A stretch of DNA of 64,000 bases from the NCBI RefSeq assembly GCF_034424155.1, contig NZ_CP139992.1:1504012-1568011 (forward strand). The letters are read 5' to 3'. Shown piece after piece: positions 10,066 to 18,754 of the stretch (position 1 is the stretch's first letter; every line of letters starts with the position of its first letter). The notes below the pieces were generated by a model that was given only the letters and a program-made list of their open reading frames with translations, searched no databases and had not been told where the DNA came from. The position numbers and the translations under genes are program-made. This DNA comes from Hafnia alvei. GTDB taxonomy: Bacteria > Pseudomonadota > Gammaproteobacteria > Enterobacterales > Enterobacteriaceae.

Positions 10066-10325
10066 CATGAAATCTGTGCGGTAGAGCACACTTTTGTCGC
10101 TATTATTCTCAAAAACTCAGAATCTATGCACAAACGTTGAAAGATTACCGGATCGAAATAGGTTTGGCGAGGCTTTTTGTTCATTTTAAAGAATAAGAAG
10201 CTGTTGTAATAATATGTAATATTTAAAGATTATTAAAAAAGATGTGCACGAGATGAAAAGGTCAAAAGAAAGGCAAGATGGTATAGGAATTATCTGAATG
10301 AGAACTTATGCAATATCTGATTTAT

Positions 10326-10356
10326 CCCCCTTAATCGATTATATGGATTCAGGGGG
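10326..10356 (-). terminator. hairpin after lpxT
   Basis: Imperfect 11-bp stem (CCCCCTTAATC / GATTCAGGGGG, one mismatch, 9-nt loop) starting 11 bases beyond the lpxT stop. The following T-run on the minus strand is weak, so it may be a stability hairpin rather than an efficient terminator. Confidence 0.5.
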
Positions 10357-10366
10357 AAGTGATGGA

Positions 10367-11071
10367 TTATTGCGGACGATACTTGCCGGGCAAATGCCGG
10401 TCTAACAAGTTCAATAAGGCATCTGATGCAGGCGTGAGTAGCCACCAGCTTAGACCAACCAGCACAACGCTGAGGGAGCCTACGGCGATATCGCTAAACC
10501 AATGTGCACCAATCATGATGCGCGGCAGAATAAATACCACGAAGATCGCCAGTGCAATAATAAATGAGCGGAGCGTAAAGTAACGCAGCATGAATACGGC
10601 AAAAATAATCAACATCATGCCATGGTCGCCAGGGAAACTGTCGCTTGAACTGTCTTTGGTGTTAATTCCAGTAAGTTCTCCCACGCGATGAATGTGGGAG
10701 AAATAGTTAGTTGGACTCGCACGCTTAACGGGAAGAATATGACCCAGTTGGTTTAAAACCACCGCAGTCAGCAAGATTACCACGCCCAAAATTAGCATTC
10801 GGCGCTTGCCGTAACCATCTTGTTTGACAAAAAATGACAGATATAGCAATCCCATACACAGCAGTGCTATGGCGTCAAACGCACGATTATTGGTATAGGC
10901 GACTAAATAGAGAAAGGCGCGGTTGGTGACAAGATGATCGTTAAAAAAGAAAAAGATCGACGAGTCTATTGGGAACCAGAAACCGTGATTCGGAGCCAAA
11001 TACCAAGAAAAGAATAAAGCGATGCCAAGGAGATTACACAAAATAATCCACGGCAGATTACGACGAGTCAT
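10367..11071 (-). CDS. lpxT: LpxT, lipid A 1-diphosphate synthase
   Basis: PAP2-superfamily inner-membrane phosphotransferase that moves a phosphate from undecaprenyl-diphosphate to the 1-position of lipid A in the periplasm. The 234-residue protein (E. coli 237) has about six membrane segments and the three phosphatase motifs: KRASP, SFPGDHGMM and RIMIGAHWFSD. It lies 37 bp downstream of yeiR on the same strand and upstream of mepS, keeping the E. coli order yeiR-lpxT-mepS. Confidence 0.94.
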   Translation of the reverse strand: MTRRNLPWIILCNLLGIALFFSWYLAPNHGFWFPIDSSIFFFFNDHLVTNRAFLYLVAYTNNRAFDAIALLCMGLLYLSFFVKQDGYGKRRMLILGVVILLTAVVLNQLGHILPVKRASPTNYFSHIHRVGELTGINTKDSSSDSFPGDHGMMLIIFAVFMLRYFTLRSFIIALAIFVVFILPRIMIGAHWFSDIAVGSLSVVLVGLSWWLLTPASDALLNLLDRHLPGKYRPQ

Positions 11072-11108
11072 GTGCTAAGCCTAACCTGTAAAAAATGAAA
11101 ATATCTGT

Positions 11109-12095
11109 TTAATATGCTGTTTTAATACGCGCTTTTAAGAGCGCGCTTTGTAATGTGTTCCAGTCGGTTTCAGCGTCATGAATTAACTCGATGCGACTGT
11201 CCAGCGGCGTGGTTTGCTGCGTTTCAATATGAAAATCAGCGCCTTGTCTATTAACGATCAAGGTTCCTTCAGGGATCCGCAAGCTTCCTTTCACACGCAC
11301 AACTGGTGCGAGACGTACCCATTCCAGCAACGCGACGGTGTCGAAACAGGTCTCCGCGTTGAATACCCATCCGCAGCTAAAATAGCCTTGACCCTGATTC
11401 AGTGAGCGACGCCAGTTTTGCCCTTCAGGCAGACGCAGAGCGGCGATGCCTGAAGCAGGCGCTTTACCATGATGGTGATGTTTAGCGTTAGGTAACTCGG
11501 CGATGTTTTCACGTGGGCTATCGAGCAATACCACATCAAGCTGCCCATGCTGGGTCGATACCAAGCGACGTCCTGAGCCAGCTTGCTGATACCAGCCATC
11601 GAGCTTCTCGCGATCGCTGTCGCTATAGGTGTCGTCTTTATTCGCCACAATGATATCTGCCGCGGCGAGCTGATCGCGGAAATTCTCGTTGCTGGTGTAT
11701 TTGTCATCGCTAAGCTGGCGGGCATCAAGCACACAAAGCGTGGCTTTTAGCTCTAGCCAAGCTTGATAAGTATCAGATGTCAGCAGGTTTAGGATTTGTT
11801 TTGGATGTCCAAGCCCCGTGGGCTCAATCAGCAAGCGATCGGGTTTGGCTTGCTGCAACAACATATTCAATCCAACCTGCATGGGTAGGCCGTTAACGCA
11901 GCACATACATCCACCGGGGATCTCTTTTAACACGGCTCCGGTATCAGCCAACAGCGCACCATCAATCCCAATTTCACCAAATTCGTTGACCAAAACAGCC
12001 CATTTTTCATTCTCGGGTTTGTTTGCTAATAAGTGGCGTAGCGTGGTGGTTTTACCGCTACCCAAAAATCCAGTGATGAGATTTACTTTAGTCAT
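11109..12095 (-). CDS. yeiR: YeiR, COG0523 zinc-binding GTPase
   Basis: CobW/COG0523-family metal-associated GTPase; E. coli YeiR binds zinc and its GTPase is stimulated by zinc. The 328-residue protein has Walker A GFLGSGKT at 9-16, the family GGCMCC metal motif with Cys63, Cys65 and Cys66, and a His-rich stretch (KHHHHGK) in the middle that could also bind metal. Length equals the E. coli protein. It is the first gene of a likely yeiR-lpxT unit. Confidence 0.94.
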   Translation of the reverse strand: MTKVNLITGFLGSGKTTTLRHLLANKPENEKWAVLVNEFGEIGIDGALLADTGAVLKEIPGGCMCCVNGLPMQVGLNMLLQQAKPDRLLIEPTGLGHPKQILNLLTSDTYQAWLELKATLCVLDARQLSDDKYTSNENFRDQLAAADIIVANKDDTYSDSDREKLDGWYQQAGSGRRLVSTQHGQLDVVLLDSPRENIAELPNAKHHHHGKAPASGIAALRLPEGQNWRRSLNQGQGYFSCGWVFNAETCFDTVALLEWVRLAPVVRVKGSLRIPEGTLIVNRQGADFHIETQQTTPLDSRIELIHDAETDWNTLQSALLKARIKTAY

Positions 12096-12461
12096 TTAAC
12101 GCCCCGATTTACCTGCTTTTCGACCAGAATATTACCATAATTACACACTATCTCAGGGGAGAGAAAGTGCTGCAACGTTAAACCAAAGTTAAACGAAAAA
12201 GAAAATATCGCAAAAATATTCGCTTCCGTTATCTACTGTGAGCTTGCTGATTTAGCCTTATTAAACGCTAATAATTTTCTCTATAGCATAGTTACCTGCT
12301 GTATATCGTCTGAACGACATTTTTTCTTAAGGTTTCCTGTTTTGGTGCCGTTGTGTTTTTTACAGACTGCTACCTTTAAATCACTCTCTATGCGCAGGAT
12401 TTGCATGGATTGATGTATTTACCGGCTAGCGTGTATTTGTGTGAAAATCCAAGGGGTGACC
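12096..12461. other. intergenic region between yeiR and the mini-pilin gene
   Basis: 366 bp of AT-rich sequence between divergent genes. No ORF, terminator or recognisable operator beyond a good Shine-Dalgarno sequence for the following gene. Confidence 0.5.
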
Positions 12462-12785
12462 ATGAATAAGGTTTGGTTATCAATGCTTTTCGCTGTCGGC
12501 TTGGGATTGCCTTTTTTCTCTGGATTGATGTCTGAAGCTCAGGCAGGAAATGTGGGGGTCATTCGTTTTGTTGGCTCGATTGTTGAAGATGCCTGTGACG
12601 TTGGCATTGACAAGAATCGTATAAAAACCCGCTGTGACAACGGTGGCCGAACCGCAACGGTCAGTCATCCAATTAGCCAAATAGGTACGGCTCCCGTCGA
12701 TCTCCCTATTTCAGTGGGAACCAGTCAATTAAACTGGATCAATTCCAAACATACCCTCGGTGTGTTAACCATTAATTATCATTAG
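12462..12785 (+). CDS. small secreted fimbrial-like protein
   Basis: 107 residues; the start was chosen at ATG 12462 because of the GGGGTG ribosome site just before it. Residues 1-28 are a signal peptide ending AQA. The mature 79 residues open with GVIRFVGSIVEDACD, the GxIxFxGxIVxxxC pattern of type 1 pilins, with Cys45 and Cys58 placed for the usual pilin disulfide. The chain ends in GVLTINYH, like the final beta-strand of pilins, but it is only half the length of a normal subunit (about 150 mature residues). No chaperone, usher or other fimbrial genes are nearby. The role is unknown; it may be a degenerate or miniature pilin domain. Confidence 0.65.
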   Translation: MNKVWLSMLFAVGLGLPFFSGLMSEAQAGNVGVIRFVGSIVEDACDVGIDKNRIKTRCDNGGRTATVSHPISQIGTAPVDLPISVGTSQLNWINSKHTLGVLTINYH

Positions 12786-12949
12786 ATTTCTTTGCTAATT
12801 CTTTTCTCAATACTTTATAGGTTGGTGGATTCAAATGGGGTTTGGATTATGGTTATCCAGCCCCTGTTATTGATGTATTTTGCCGAGGTCATTTCTCTGC
12901 TGTGATATAATCAGACCAAATTAGGTAAGTGCTCCTATCATTTGGGGAT

Positions 12950-12962
12950 TTGGTCTGGCCAA
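12950..12962. promoter_or_regulatory. candidate UxuR/ExuR-type operator upstream of uxuR
   Basis: The inverted repeat TTGGTCTGGCCAA lies 51 bp before the uxuR start. It has the same TTGG-N5-CCAA form as a site at 17227-17239 in the yeiQ-uxuA region. FadR-subfamily GntR proteins bind TGG-N-CCA type palindromes; the E. coli UxuR site I remember has a 4-base spacer, so this is a plausible variant. Probable autoregulation. Confidence 0.4.
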
Positions 12963-13013
12963 TTGGTAAGCTAGACGATATTCGCCCACGTTATCGGTAT
13001 AAAAGGTAGCAAT

Positions 13014-13757
13014 ATGAGATTGTATCAAGAAGTGGGCAATACTCTGCGTGAGCTGATTGCGCAAGGAGAGTATCCAATTGGCGAGCGTTTGCCCCCTGAG
13101 CGTGATATTGCAGAACAATTTAGCGTTAGCCGCAGCGTTGTTCGTGAAGCACTTATCATGCTCGAGCTGGAAAAACTGATTGATGTTCGTAAAGGTTCCG
13201 GCGTGTATGTTGTTGCTTTGCCGCAAAGCCAGCGACGTGCTGCGGTGACCGATCTCGATGAAAATACCTACGGCCCTTTTGAATTGCTTCAGGCAAGGCA
13301 GTTGCTGGAGAGCGAGATTGCGGCATTTGCGGCCGTTCAGGCAACCAAAGCCGACATCATGAAGATGCGAAAAGCGATTGAACAAGAACGCCAGTCATTG
13401 TCCTCAGGCACGATCGATGAAAGCGCCGATGAACTCTTCCACTGCCTGCTTGCGCAATCTACGCAAAACAGCGTGTTGGCCAGCATGGTTCACGACGCTT
13501 GGCAGGCAAGAAAACATAACCCAATGTGGAGTGGGCTGCACGTGCATACCAGCGATTTCAGCTACCGTTGGAATTGGTTAGACGATCACCAAAAGATTCT
13601 GCATGCCGTTTTACGTCGCGATGCTAAATCTGCGAAACAGGCGATGTGGCAGCATTTGGAAAACGTAAAAACTAAGTTGTTAGAAATCTCCGATCCCGAA
13701 GATCCAAGTTTTGATGGTTTTTTATTTGAATCAACTCCGGTGTTACAGAGCGAGTAG
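13014..13757 (+). CDS. uxuR: UxuR-type GntR repressor of hexuronate genes
   Basis: FadR-subfamily GntR transcription factor, 247 residues (E. coli UxuR 257). The N-terminal winged helix (about 1-70, with GERLPPERDIAEQF and SVVREALIMLE) binds DNA and the C-terminal FCD-type helical domain binds the effector, fructuronate in E. coli. The segment FELLQARQLLES and the C-terminal KQAMWQHLENVK match UxuR/ExuR strongly. Because uxuA and the mannonate-dehydrogenase relative yeiQ are 2-5 kb away, control of those genes is likely. It could also be the paralogue ExuR. Confidence 0.85.
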   Translation: MRLYQEVGNTLRELIAQGEYPIGERLPPERDIAEQFSVSRSVVREALIMLELEKLIDVRKGSGVYVVALPQSQRRAAVTDLDENTYGPFELLQARQLLESEIAAFAAVQATKADIMKMRKAIEQERQSLSSGTIDESADELFHCLLAQSTQNSVLASMVHDAWQARKHNPMWSGLHVHTSDFSYRWNWLDDHQKILHAVLRRDAKSAKQAMWQHLENVKTKLLEISDPEDPSFDGFLFESTPVLQSE

Positions 13758-13936
13758 GCATTATACTTTTGTGAGTGCATTACTACCTTAACTGCACGCT
13801 ATCAACGACGCTTCGCCGTTGGCTTTTTCATAAGCTTGTGCGGTAAGTTCCTATATTTCGCAATAGATTAGCTATTTATGGTCGTTTTTCGACATAATAA
13901 AAATAATATCCGTCGGGAATTACCGGTAACTGATAT

Positions 13937-15472
13937 ATGACACAGCTTTTTCGCTCAGCGAGTTTCCGCCCAGTAGCCAGACTTATCGTCTCTCTACTGG
14001 TCGTTATTTTAATTCTTATTATCGCCGTGTTGACTATTTCATGGCAGATTTCGCGTGGGATGGAGCGCGATATTGAGCAACGCCTGCAGCGTGCGATATC
14101 GCAATTTGATGCGACGTTACAAAATGCGGAGACTGCAGCGAATGCGGTGCATGATTATTTAGGTAAGGCCTGTAACACTGAAACGCAGGACGCGTTACGT
14201 TATCAGGTTACCGTTGTTCCAGATATCCGCACTGTTAATCTGGCTACTGGCGATAATGTTTACTGTTCATCTCTGGCGGGAAAATATTCGACCAGTGTGA
14301 GTACCAGTAAATATGTCGGTGGAATGTTATTGATGCTGAATGGTAATCCGGTAACGCCAAATCGTTCGCTTATTGCATTTCGCAAACCTTACGGCGAGCA
14401 CAGCGTTTTGGTGGGCGTTGATGGCTATTATCTAAAGAATGTTTTGGAGCTACTGCAAACACCAACGGAAATTCATCTATTAGTCGGTACAAGTTGGATG
14501 GACAGTTCAGGCCATGTCTCCGATGAGAAATTCCAGCCCAATGGTACCAGCTATTTTAAGACATCAACGCGCTTCCCTTACACGGTTGCAACAGAAATTC
14601 CTACCAGCACCCATTGGGAATACGTCTGGGAGTACTCTTCTGGCAGCATTATTTTATTCCCACTCTTAGCTGTCTTATTGGGATTTGTGACCTACCGTAC
14701 AATGGGGCGCGTGAATTCGCCTCTGTCCGAGCTGAGAAGCGGGTTGAAGAACCATGAGTTTATTCCGTTTATTCAACCCGTAGTTAGCGGTAATACTAAC
14801 GATCTCACGGGATGTGAAGTGCTCATGCGTTGGCGTCATCCGCAGATGGGGATGATTGCACCTAATCAGTTTATTCCTTTAGCAGAAGAATCTGGGCTGA
14901 TCGTGCCGATGACTCAGGATTTGATGGCGCAGGTGAGAGACTATTTTGCGCCTTTGGCGGAGCGTCTCCCTTATAACTTTCATTTCGGAATCAATATTAG
15001 CGCGAGCCATTTTAAAGATCTCAGTCTGGTTGAGGATTGCCGCCAATTTCTTGCCGCCTTTGAAGGGTATAAAATTCAGCTGGTATTAGAACTGACCGAG
15101 CGCCAACTCATTGTGCCAAGCGAGATGACGCATCGTATATTCCATGAGCTACACGAGCTTGGCGTATTTATTGCCCTGGACGATTTTGGTACTGGCCACT
15201 CAAGCTTGGCTTATCTGCGTGAATTCCATATTGATATTCTTAAGATTGACCAGAGCTTTATCCGCATGATTGGATCAGATGCGCTATCAGGGCATATCGT
15301 AGATAACGTGATTGATTTAGCTAAACGTCTGCAAATGGTGACAGTAGCAGAAGGGGTGGAAACACCGGAACAGGCGGAGCATCTTAAACAATATAACCTT
15401 GATTTTTTGCAGGGGTATTTATTCGGACGCCCAGAAGATCTCAAAATCTTTAGCGATAAGTGGCTGTTGTAG
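13937..15472 (+). CDS. CSS-motif EAL c-di-GMP phosphodiesterase, PdeN-like
   Basis: Membrane-bound cyclic-di-GMP phosphodiesterase, 511 residues. TM1 is at about 14-36, then a periplasmic CSS domain with Cys110-Ser-Ser (and Cys79 as likely disulfide partner), TM2 at about 236-254, and an EAL domain from about 270. The signature reads EVL (294-296) with the catalytic DDFGTG at 415-420 intact, so the enzyme should be active. In the E. coli family, DsbA/DsbB-controlled oxidation of the CSS pair restrains activity. E. coli has pdeN (rtn) beside mepS in this same block, but the sequence is diverged enough that I do not give the symbol. Confidence 0.88.
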   Translation: MTQLFRSASFRPVARLIVSLLVVILILIIAVLTISWQISRGMERDIEQRLQRAISQFDATLQNAETAANAVHDYLGKACNTETQDALRYQVTVVPDIRTVNLATGDNVYCSSLAGKYSTSVSTSKYVGGMLLMLNGNPVTPNRSLIAFRKPYGEHSVLVGVDGYYLKNVLELLQTPTEIHLLVGTSWMDSSGHVSDEKFQPNGTSYFKTSTRFPYTVATEIPTSTHWEYVWEYSSGSIILFPLLAVLLGFVTYRTMGRVNSPLSELRSGLKNHEFIPFIQPVVSGNTNDLTGCEVLMRWRHPQMGMIAPNQFIPLAEESGLIVPMTQDLMAQVRDYFAPLAERLPYNFHFGINISASHFKDLSLVEDCRQFLAAFEGYKIQLVLELTERQLIVPSEMTHRIFHELHELGVFIALDDFGTGHSSLAYLREFHIDILKIDQSFIRMIGSDALSGHIVDNVIDLAKRLQMVTVAEGVETPEQAEHLKQYNLDFLQGYLFGRPEDLKIFSDKWLL

Positions 15473-15517
15473 ATGGTTTTAATACATCGATAGTGTGATC
15501 AGATTAAATTTACAATA

Positions 15518-15543
15518 TTGGCTATCCCATGTGGGATAGCCAA
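15518..15543. terminator. bidirectional hairpin between EAL gene and yeiQ
   Basis: A perfect 12-bp stem, TTGGCTATCCCA / TGGGATAGCCAA, with a 2-nt apparent loop, sits between two convergent genes. T-runs are short on both sides. Confidence 0.75.
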
Positions 15544-15553
15544 TTGACATGAA

Positions 15554-17020
15554 TTATTTAACCAGTGCTGCGCAGGTGCTAGCCGCGCCATTTTTCACGA
15601 GTGCTAAATAAGCATGGATGACGGCTTCGACAAACGTAGCTTGTTTTGGCAACTCATCACCAAATACCGCTTTGATACCTAGCAATGCCTGAACGCGGGC
15701 TTCGCCTTCTTGGCTTTCAGCAACCACCGCCTTTAATGTTTCCACCATAGGATCACGAATATCAATATCTTGTTGATGATCGTCTACGCCGCCGACATAA
15801 CGCATCCAACCCGCCACACCCAGCGCCAAGCATGGGAAAGCGCTACCGTGAGCAAGATGCCAACGAATGGAATCCAGCATGCGCTGAGGCAGTTTCTGGG
15901 TGCCATCCATCGCAATTTGCCAAGTGCGATGTTTCAGTGATGGATTACTGTAGCGCTCGATCAGACGGTCGGCATACTGACCTAAATCAACGCCGGTTAC
16001 GCGTAGCGTCGGGGCTTGTTCTTGCAGCATTAAACGGTGTGCCGCGGTGCGATAGGCCTGATCTTCCATGCAATCATTAATGTGCTGATAGCCAGCCAGA
16101 TATCCCAGATACGCGAGGAATGAATGGCTACCGTTAAGCATGCGCAGCTTCATTTCTTCGTAAGGCAGTACGTCACTCACCAGCTCTGCGCCAGCGATTT
16201 CCCACTGCGGGCGGCCTGCAACAAAATTGTCTTCCACAACCCATTGAATGAAAGGCTCACAGGCGATGCCGCAAGGATCTTCTACTCCAACGGCCTGTGC
16301 TACCTCAGCCAACGTTTCCTCCGTGGCGGCCGGTACAATGCGGTCAACCATGGTGCTTGGGAAGGTGACGTTAAATTCAATCCAAGCAGCCAGATTTTCA
16401 TCGCGTGCCTTGGCTAATCCGAGAACCGCATTTTTAACCACGTGACCGTTTTCAGGGATGTTGTCGCAAGATAAAACGGTAAACGGTGCAAGGTTGCGTT
16501 CGTGGCGTAAACGTAAAGCTTCCACAATCACGCCTGGTGCCGAAGTTGGTGCCAAGGGAGTGGCTAAGTCGCGTTGGATCAAGGCATTATTGAGATCCAG
16601 CTTTCCGCTGCCAGGTTCAATGCAGTAGCCTTTTTCCGTGACGGTCAATGACACAATGGCGACCTGTGGTTCCGCCATTTTCTCGATAACGGCCTGAATG
16701 CCATCGATTTCTGAGTGCAGTGATTCATGCACTGAACCTACCACCACGGCCTGATTATGTTCAGCGCCTTTTTCCAATACGGTGTACAGATGATTTTGTT
16801 CGCGCAGCTGTTCAATCAACTTTTCGCCGCCGAACAGGTTAACTTCACAATAACCCCAATCTCCGCCTTGCTGATTAAGCACTCGGTCAGTCAGCAATGC
16901 CTGATGGGCACGATGAAAAGCACCAAAACCGAGGTGGACGATACGACTTTTTAAAAGGCTACGGTCATAAGTGGGCTGTTTTACACCGTCTGGCAAAGAG
17001 TGGTTGGCTAGGTTTTTCAT
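15554..17020 (-). CDS. yeiQ: YeiQ, mannitol/mannonate dehydrogenase-family oxidoreductase
   Basis: NAD-dependent polyol/aldonate dehydrogenase of the UxuB family. UxuB interconverts D-fructuronate and D-mannonate; YeiQ is its paralogue. The start is set at 17020 (MKNLANHSL) after a GGAG ribosome site, giving 488 residues, equal to E. coli YeiQ as I recall it. The N-terminal stretch HRAHQALLTDRVLNQQGGDWG fits YeiQ better than UxuB, and the gene lies between yeiP and yeiR as in E. coli. Catalytic-region motif MKLRMLNGSHSFLAYLGYL is present. Its neighbour uxuA and the nearby uxuR suggest it works as the fructuronate reductase here. Many annotation pipelines would call it uxuB. Confidence 0.85.
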   Translation of the reverse strand: MKNLANHSLPDGVKQPTYDRSLLKSRIVHLGFGAFHRAHQALLTDRVLNQQGGDWGYCEVNLFGGEKLIEQLREQNHLYTVLEKGAEHNQAVVVGSVHESLHSEIDGIQAVIEKMAEPQVAIVSLTVTEKGYCIEPGSGKLDLNNALIQRDLATPLAPTSAPGVIVEALRLRHERNLAPFTVLSCDNIPENGHVVKNAVLGLAKARDENLAAWIEFNVTFPSTMVDRIVPAATEETLAEVAQAVGVEDPCGIACEPFIQWVVEDNFVAGRPQWEIAGAELVSDVLPYEEMKLRMLNGSHSFLAYLGYLAGYQHINDCMEDQAYRTAAHRLMLQEQAPTLRVTGVDLGQYADRLIERYSNPSLKHRTWQIAMDGTQKLPQRMLDSIRWHLAHGSAFPCLALGVAGWMRYVGGVDDHQQDIDIRDPMVETLKAVVAESQEGEARVQALLGIKAVFGDELPKQATFVEAVIHAYLALVKNGAASTCAALVK

Positions 17021-17469
17021 GCTGAACTCCATTGAGAAGATGAACGTGGCAGACGGGAAAAAGTCTGTCAGCATCAGAACGGTAAAGCAAAAGATGTTAG
17101 ACCACTTTGTCGCGCTTACGCTCACGGCATAAAAATACGTTTATGGCCTGAGAATTAATGCGGTCTGACATCTTCTAAGATCGCTAAAGTGGCTTGCAGT
17201 CTAAAGTCATATGACAGAAAATGAAATTGGTTAGTCCAAAATTCTAAAATATTCGTGAAGTGGATCAACCAATAGTGGATTGGGTTTTGACAGAAAACCA
17301 GCAAAGAGTAAGGTAAAAGCTAAATGATATCTGTGGTATTTGGTATAACAGCTTGAGTTTTTTACCCACTATTTTGCTGGAAACATCGAGAGATTGCTGC
17401 CAAAGCTGCCACAGAAGAATTCCCTTAATCATGATAAATCGTATTTTCACCCGCAGAAGGTAGAGACAG
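17021..17469. promoter_or_regulatory. yeiQ-uxuA divergent control region
   Basis: 449 bp between divergent genes. It contains TTGGTTAGTCCAA at 17227-17239 (same TTGG-N5-CCAA layout as near uxuR), CCAAT-AGTGG-ATTGG at 17269-17283, and a half-site-like TTTGGTATAACA at 17339-17350 resembling the E. coli UxuR core TTGGTATACCAA. Together these suggest joint repression of yeiQ and uxuA by UxuR/ExuR. No protein-coding gene is evident. Confidence 0.5.
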
Positions 17470-18660
17470 ATGGAACAAACTTGGCGTTGGTATGGCCCGA
17501 ACGATCCGGTTTCTTTGGATGATATTCGTCAGGCAGGCGCAACCGGTGTGGTCACCGCATTGCACCATATTCCTAACGGAGAAGTTTGGACAGTTGAAGA
17601 AATTGAGAAGCGTAAGGCTATCTTGGCGGCAAAAGGGCTGACATGGTCCGTGGTTGAAAGCGTTCCGGTTCACGAAGAGATCAAAACGCAAACCGGCAAC
17701 TATCAACAGCACATCGACAACTACAAACTGTCTCTGCAAAATCTCGCGGCCTGCGGCATCGATACCGTTTGCTACAACTTTATGCCCGTTCTGGATTGGA
17801 CACGTACCGATCTTGAATATGAATTGCCAGATGGCTCTAAAGCGCTGCGTTTCGATCAAATTGCGTTTGCGGCGTTTGAACTGCATATTTTAAAACGCCC
17901 AAATGCAGAAGCGGATTACACGGCGGAAGAACAAGTACAGGCTAAAGCCTATTTTGACGCCATGAGCGAAGCCGATATTGCTAAGTTAACAGGCAACATC
18001 ATTGCGGGTTTACCCGGTGCGGAAGAGGGGTACACGCTGGATCAATTCCGCGCTCGTTTAGCCGAGTACGACGGTATTGATAAGGCTAAGCTACGCGAGC
18101 ACATGGGCTATTTCTTGAAAGAGATTGTGCCTGTTGCCGAAGCGTGCGGCTTGAAGCTAGCGGTTCATCCTGATGATCCACCACGTCCAATTCTGGGGCT
18201 GCCACGCATTGTTTCAACCATCGAAGATATGCAATGGCTGAAAGAAACCGTTGATAGTATCTATAACGGCTTCACCATGTGCACAGGTTCATACGGCGTT
18301 CGTGGCGATAACGATCTGGTTAAGATGATTGAAACCTTCGGCGATCGTATTCATTTCACGCATTTACGTTCTACCTGTCGTGAGCAAAACCCGAAAACCT
18401 TCCATGAAGGTGCGCATTTGCAGGGTGATGTCGATATGTATTCCGTGGTGAAAGCGATTCTGACCGAAGAGCAACGTCGTCAGAAAGCAGGGGATATGCG
18501 TCCAATTCCTATGCGTCCCGATCATGGTCACCAAATGCTAGACGATCTGAAGAAGAAAACTAACCCAGGCTATTCTGCGATTGGTCGCTTGAAAGGTTTA
18601 GCTGAAGTGCGCGGCGTTGAACTTGCGCTTAAGCGTGCGCTGTTCCCTGAAATGAAATAA
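17470..18660 (+). CDS. uxuA: UxuA, D-mannonate dehydratase
   Basis: Cytoplasmic TIM-barrel dehydratase converting D-mannonate to 2-keto-3-deoxygluconate in the Ashwell glucuronate pathway; it needs Fe2+/Mn2+. The 396-residue protein (E. coli 394) starts [18 protein letters not shown] and retains the metal-site segments, including [21 protein letters not shown]-like [14 protein letters not shown] and [10 protein letters not shown]. It is divergent from yeiQ, which would supply mannonate, and is followed by a strong terminator. Confidence 0.97.
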   Translation: MEQTWRWYGPNDPVSLDDIRQAGATGVVTALHHIPNGEVWTVEEIEKRKAILAAKGLTWSVVESVPVHEEIKTQTGNYQQHIDNYKLSLQNLAACGIDTVCYNFMPVLDWTRTDLEYELPDGSKALRFDQIAFAAFELHILKRPNAEADYTAEEQVQAKAYFDAMSEADIAKLTGNIIAGLPGAEEGYTLDQFRARLAEYDGIDKAKLREHMGYFLKEIVPVAEACGLKLAVHPDDPPRPILGLPRIVSTIEDMQWLKETVDSIYNGFTMCTGSYGVRGDNDLVKMIETFGDRIHFTHLRSTCREQNPKTFHEGAHLQGDVDMYSVVKAILTEEQRRQKAGDMRPIPMRPDHGHQMLDDLKKKTNPGYSAIGRLKGLAEVRGVELALKRALFPEMK

Positions 18661-18672
18661 TCATCGCGCACT

Positions 18673-18700
18673 ATATTGCTGAAGATATATTGCTGAAGAT
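18673..18700. repeat. perfect 14-bp tandem duplication after uxuA
   Basis: ATATTGCTGAAGAT occurs twice head to tail (18673-18686 and 18687-18700) between the uxuA stop and its terminator. Probably a slippage or replication product. Confidence 0.9.
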
Positions 18701-18702
18701 AA

Positions 18703-18730
18703 AAAAAGGGACGCCATCGCGTCCCTTTTT
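18703..18730. terminator. bidirectional terminator between uxuA and yeiP
   Basis: Stem GGGAC / GTCCC (18708-18712 / 18721-18725), extended by A5/T5 pairing, with an 8-nt loop and a T-run. It serves the convergent uxuA and yeiP genes. Confidence 0.9.
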
Positions 18731-18754
18731 GCTGTTTGGTGTGCAGAATCGTAA

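Larger units (their letters stand above)
9968..10366. other. intergenic region between lpxT and mepS
   Basis: 399 bp holding the lpxT 3' hairpin (10326-10356), the mepS promoter region and a CRP-like site (10050-10065). No ORF of note. Confidence 0.6.

Noticed and set aside
15554-17020. Calling the dehydrogenase UxuB
   Set aside because: Length, N-terminal motif and position between yeiP and yeiR fit YeiQ better; the UxuB-like function is kept as an inference only.
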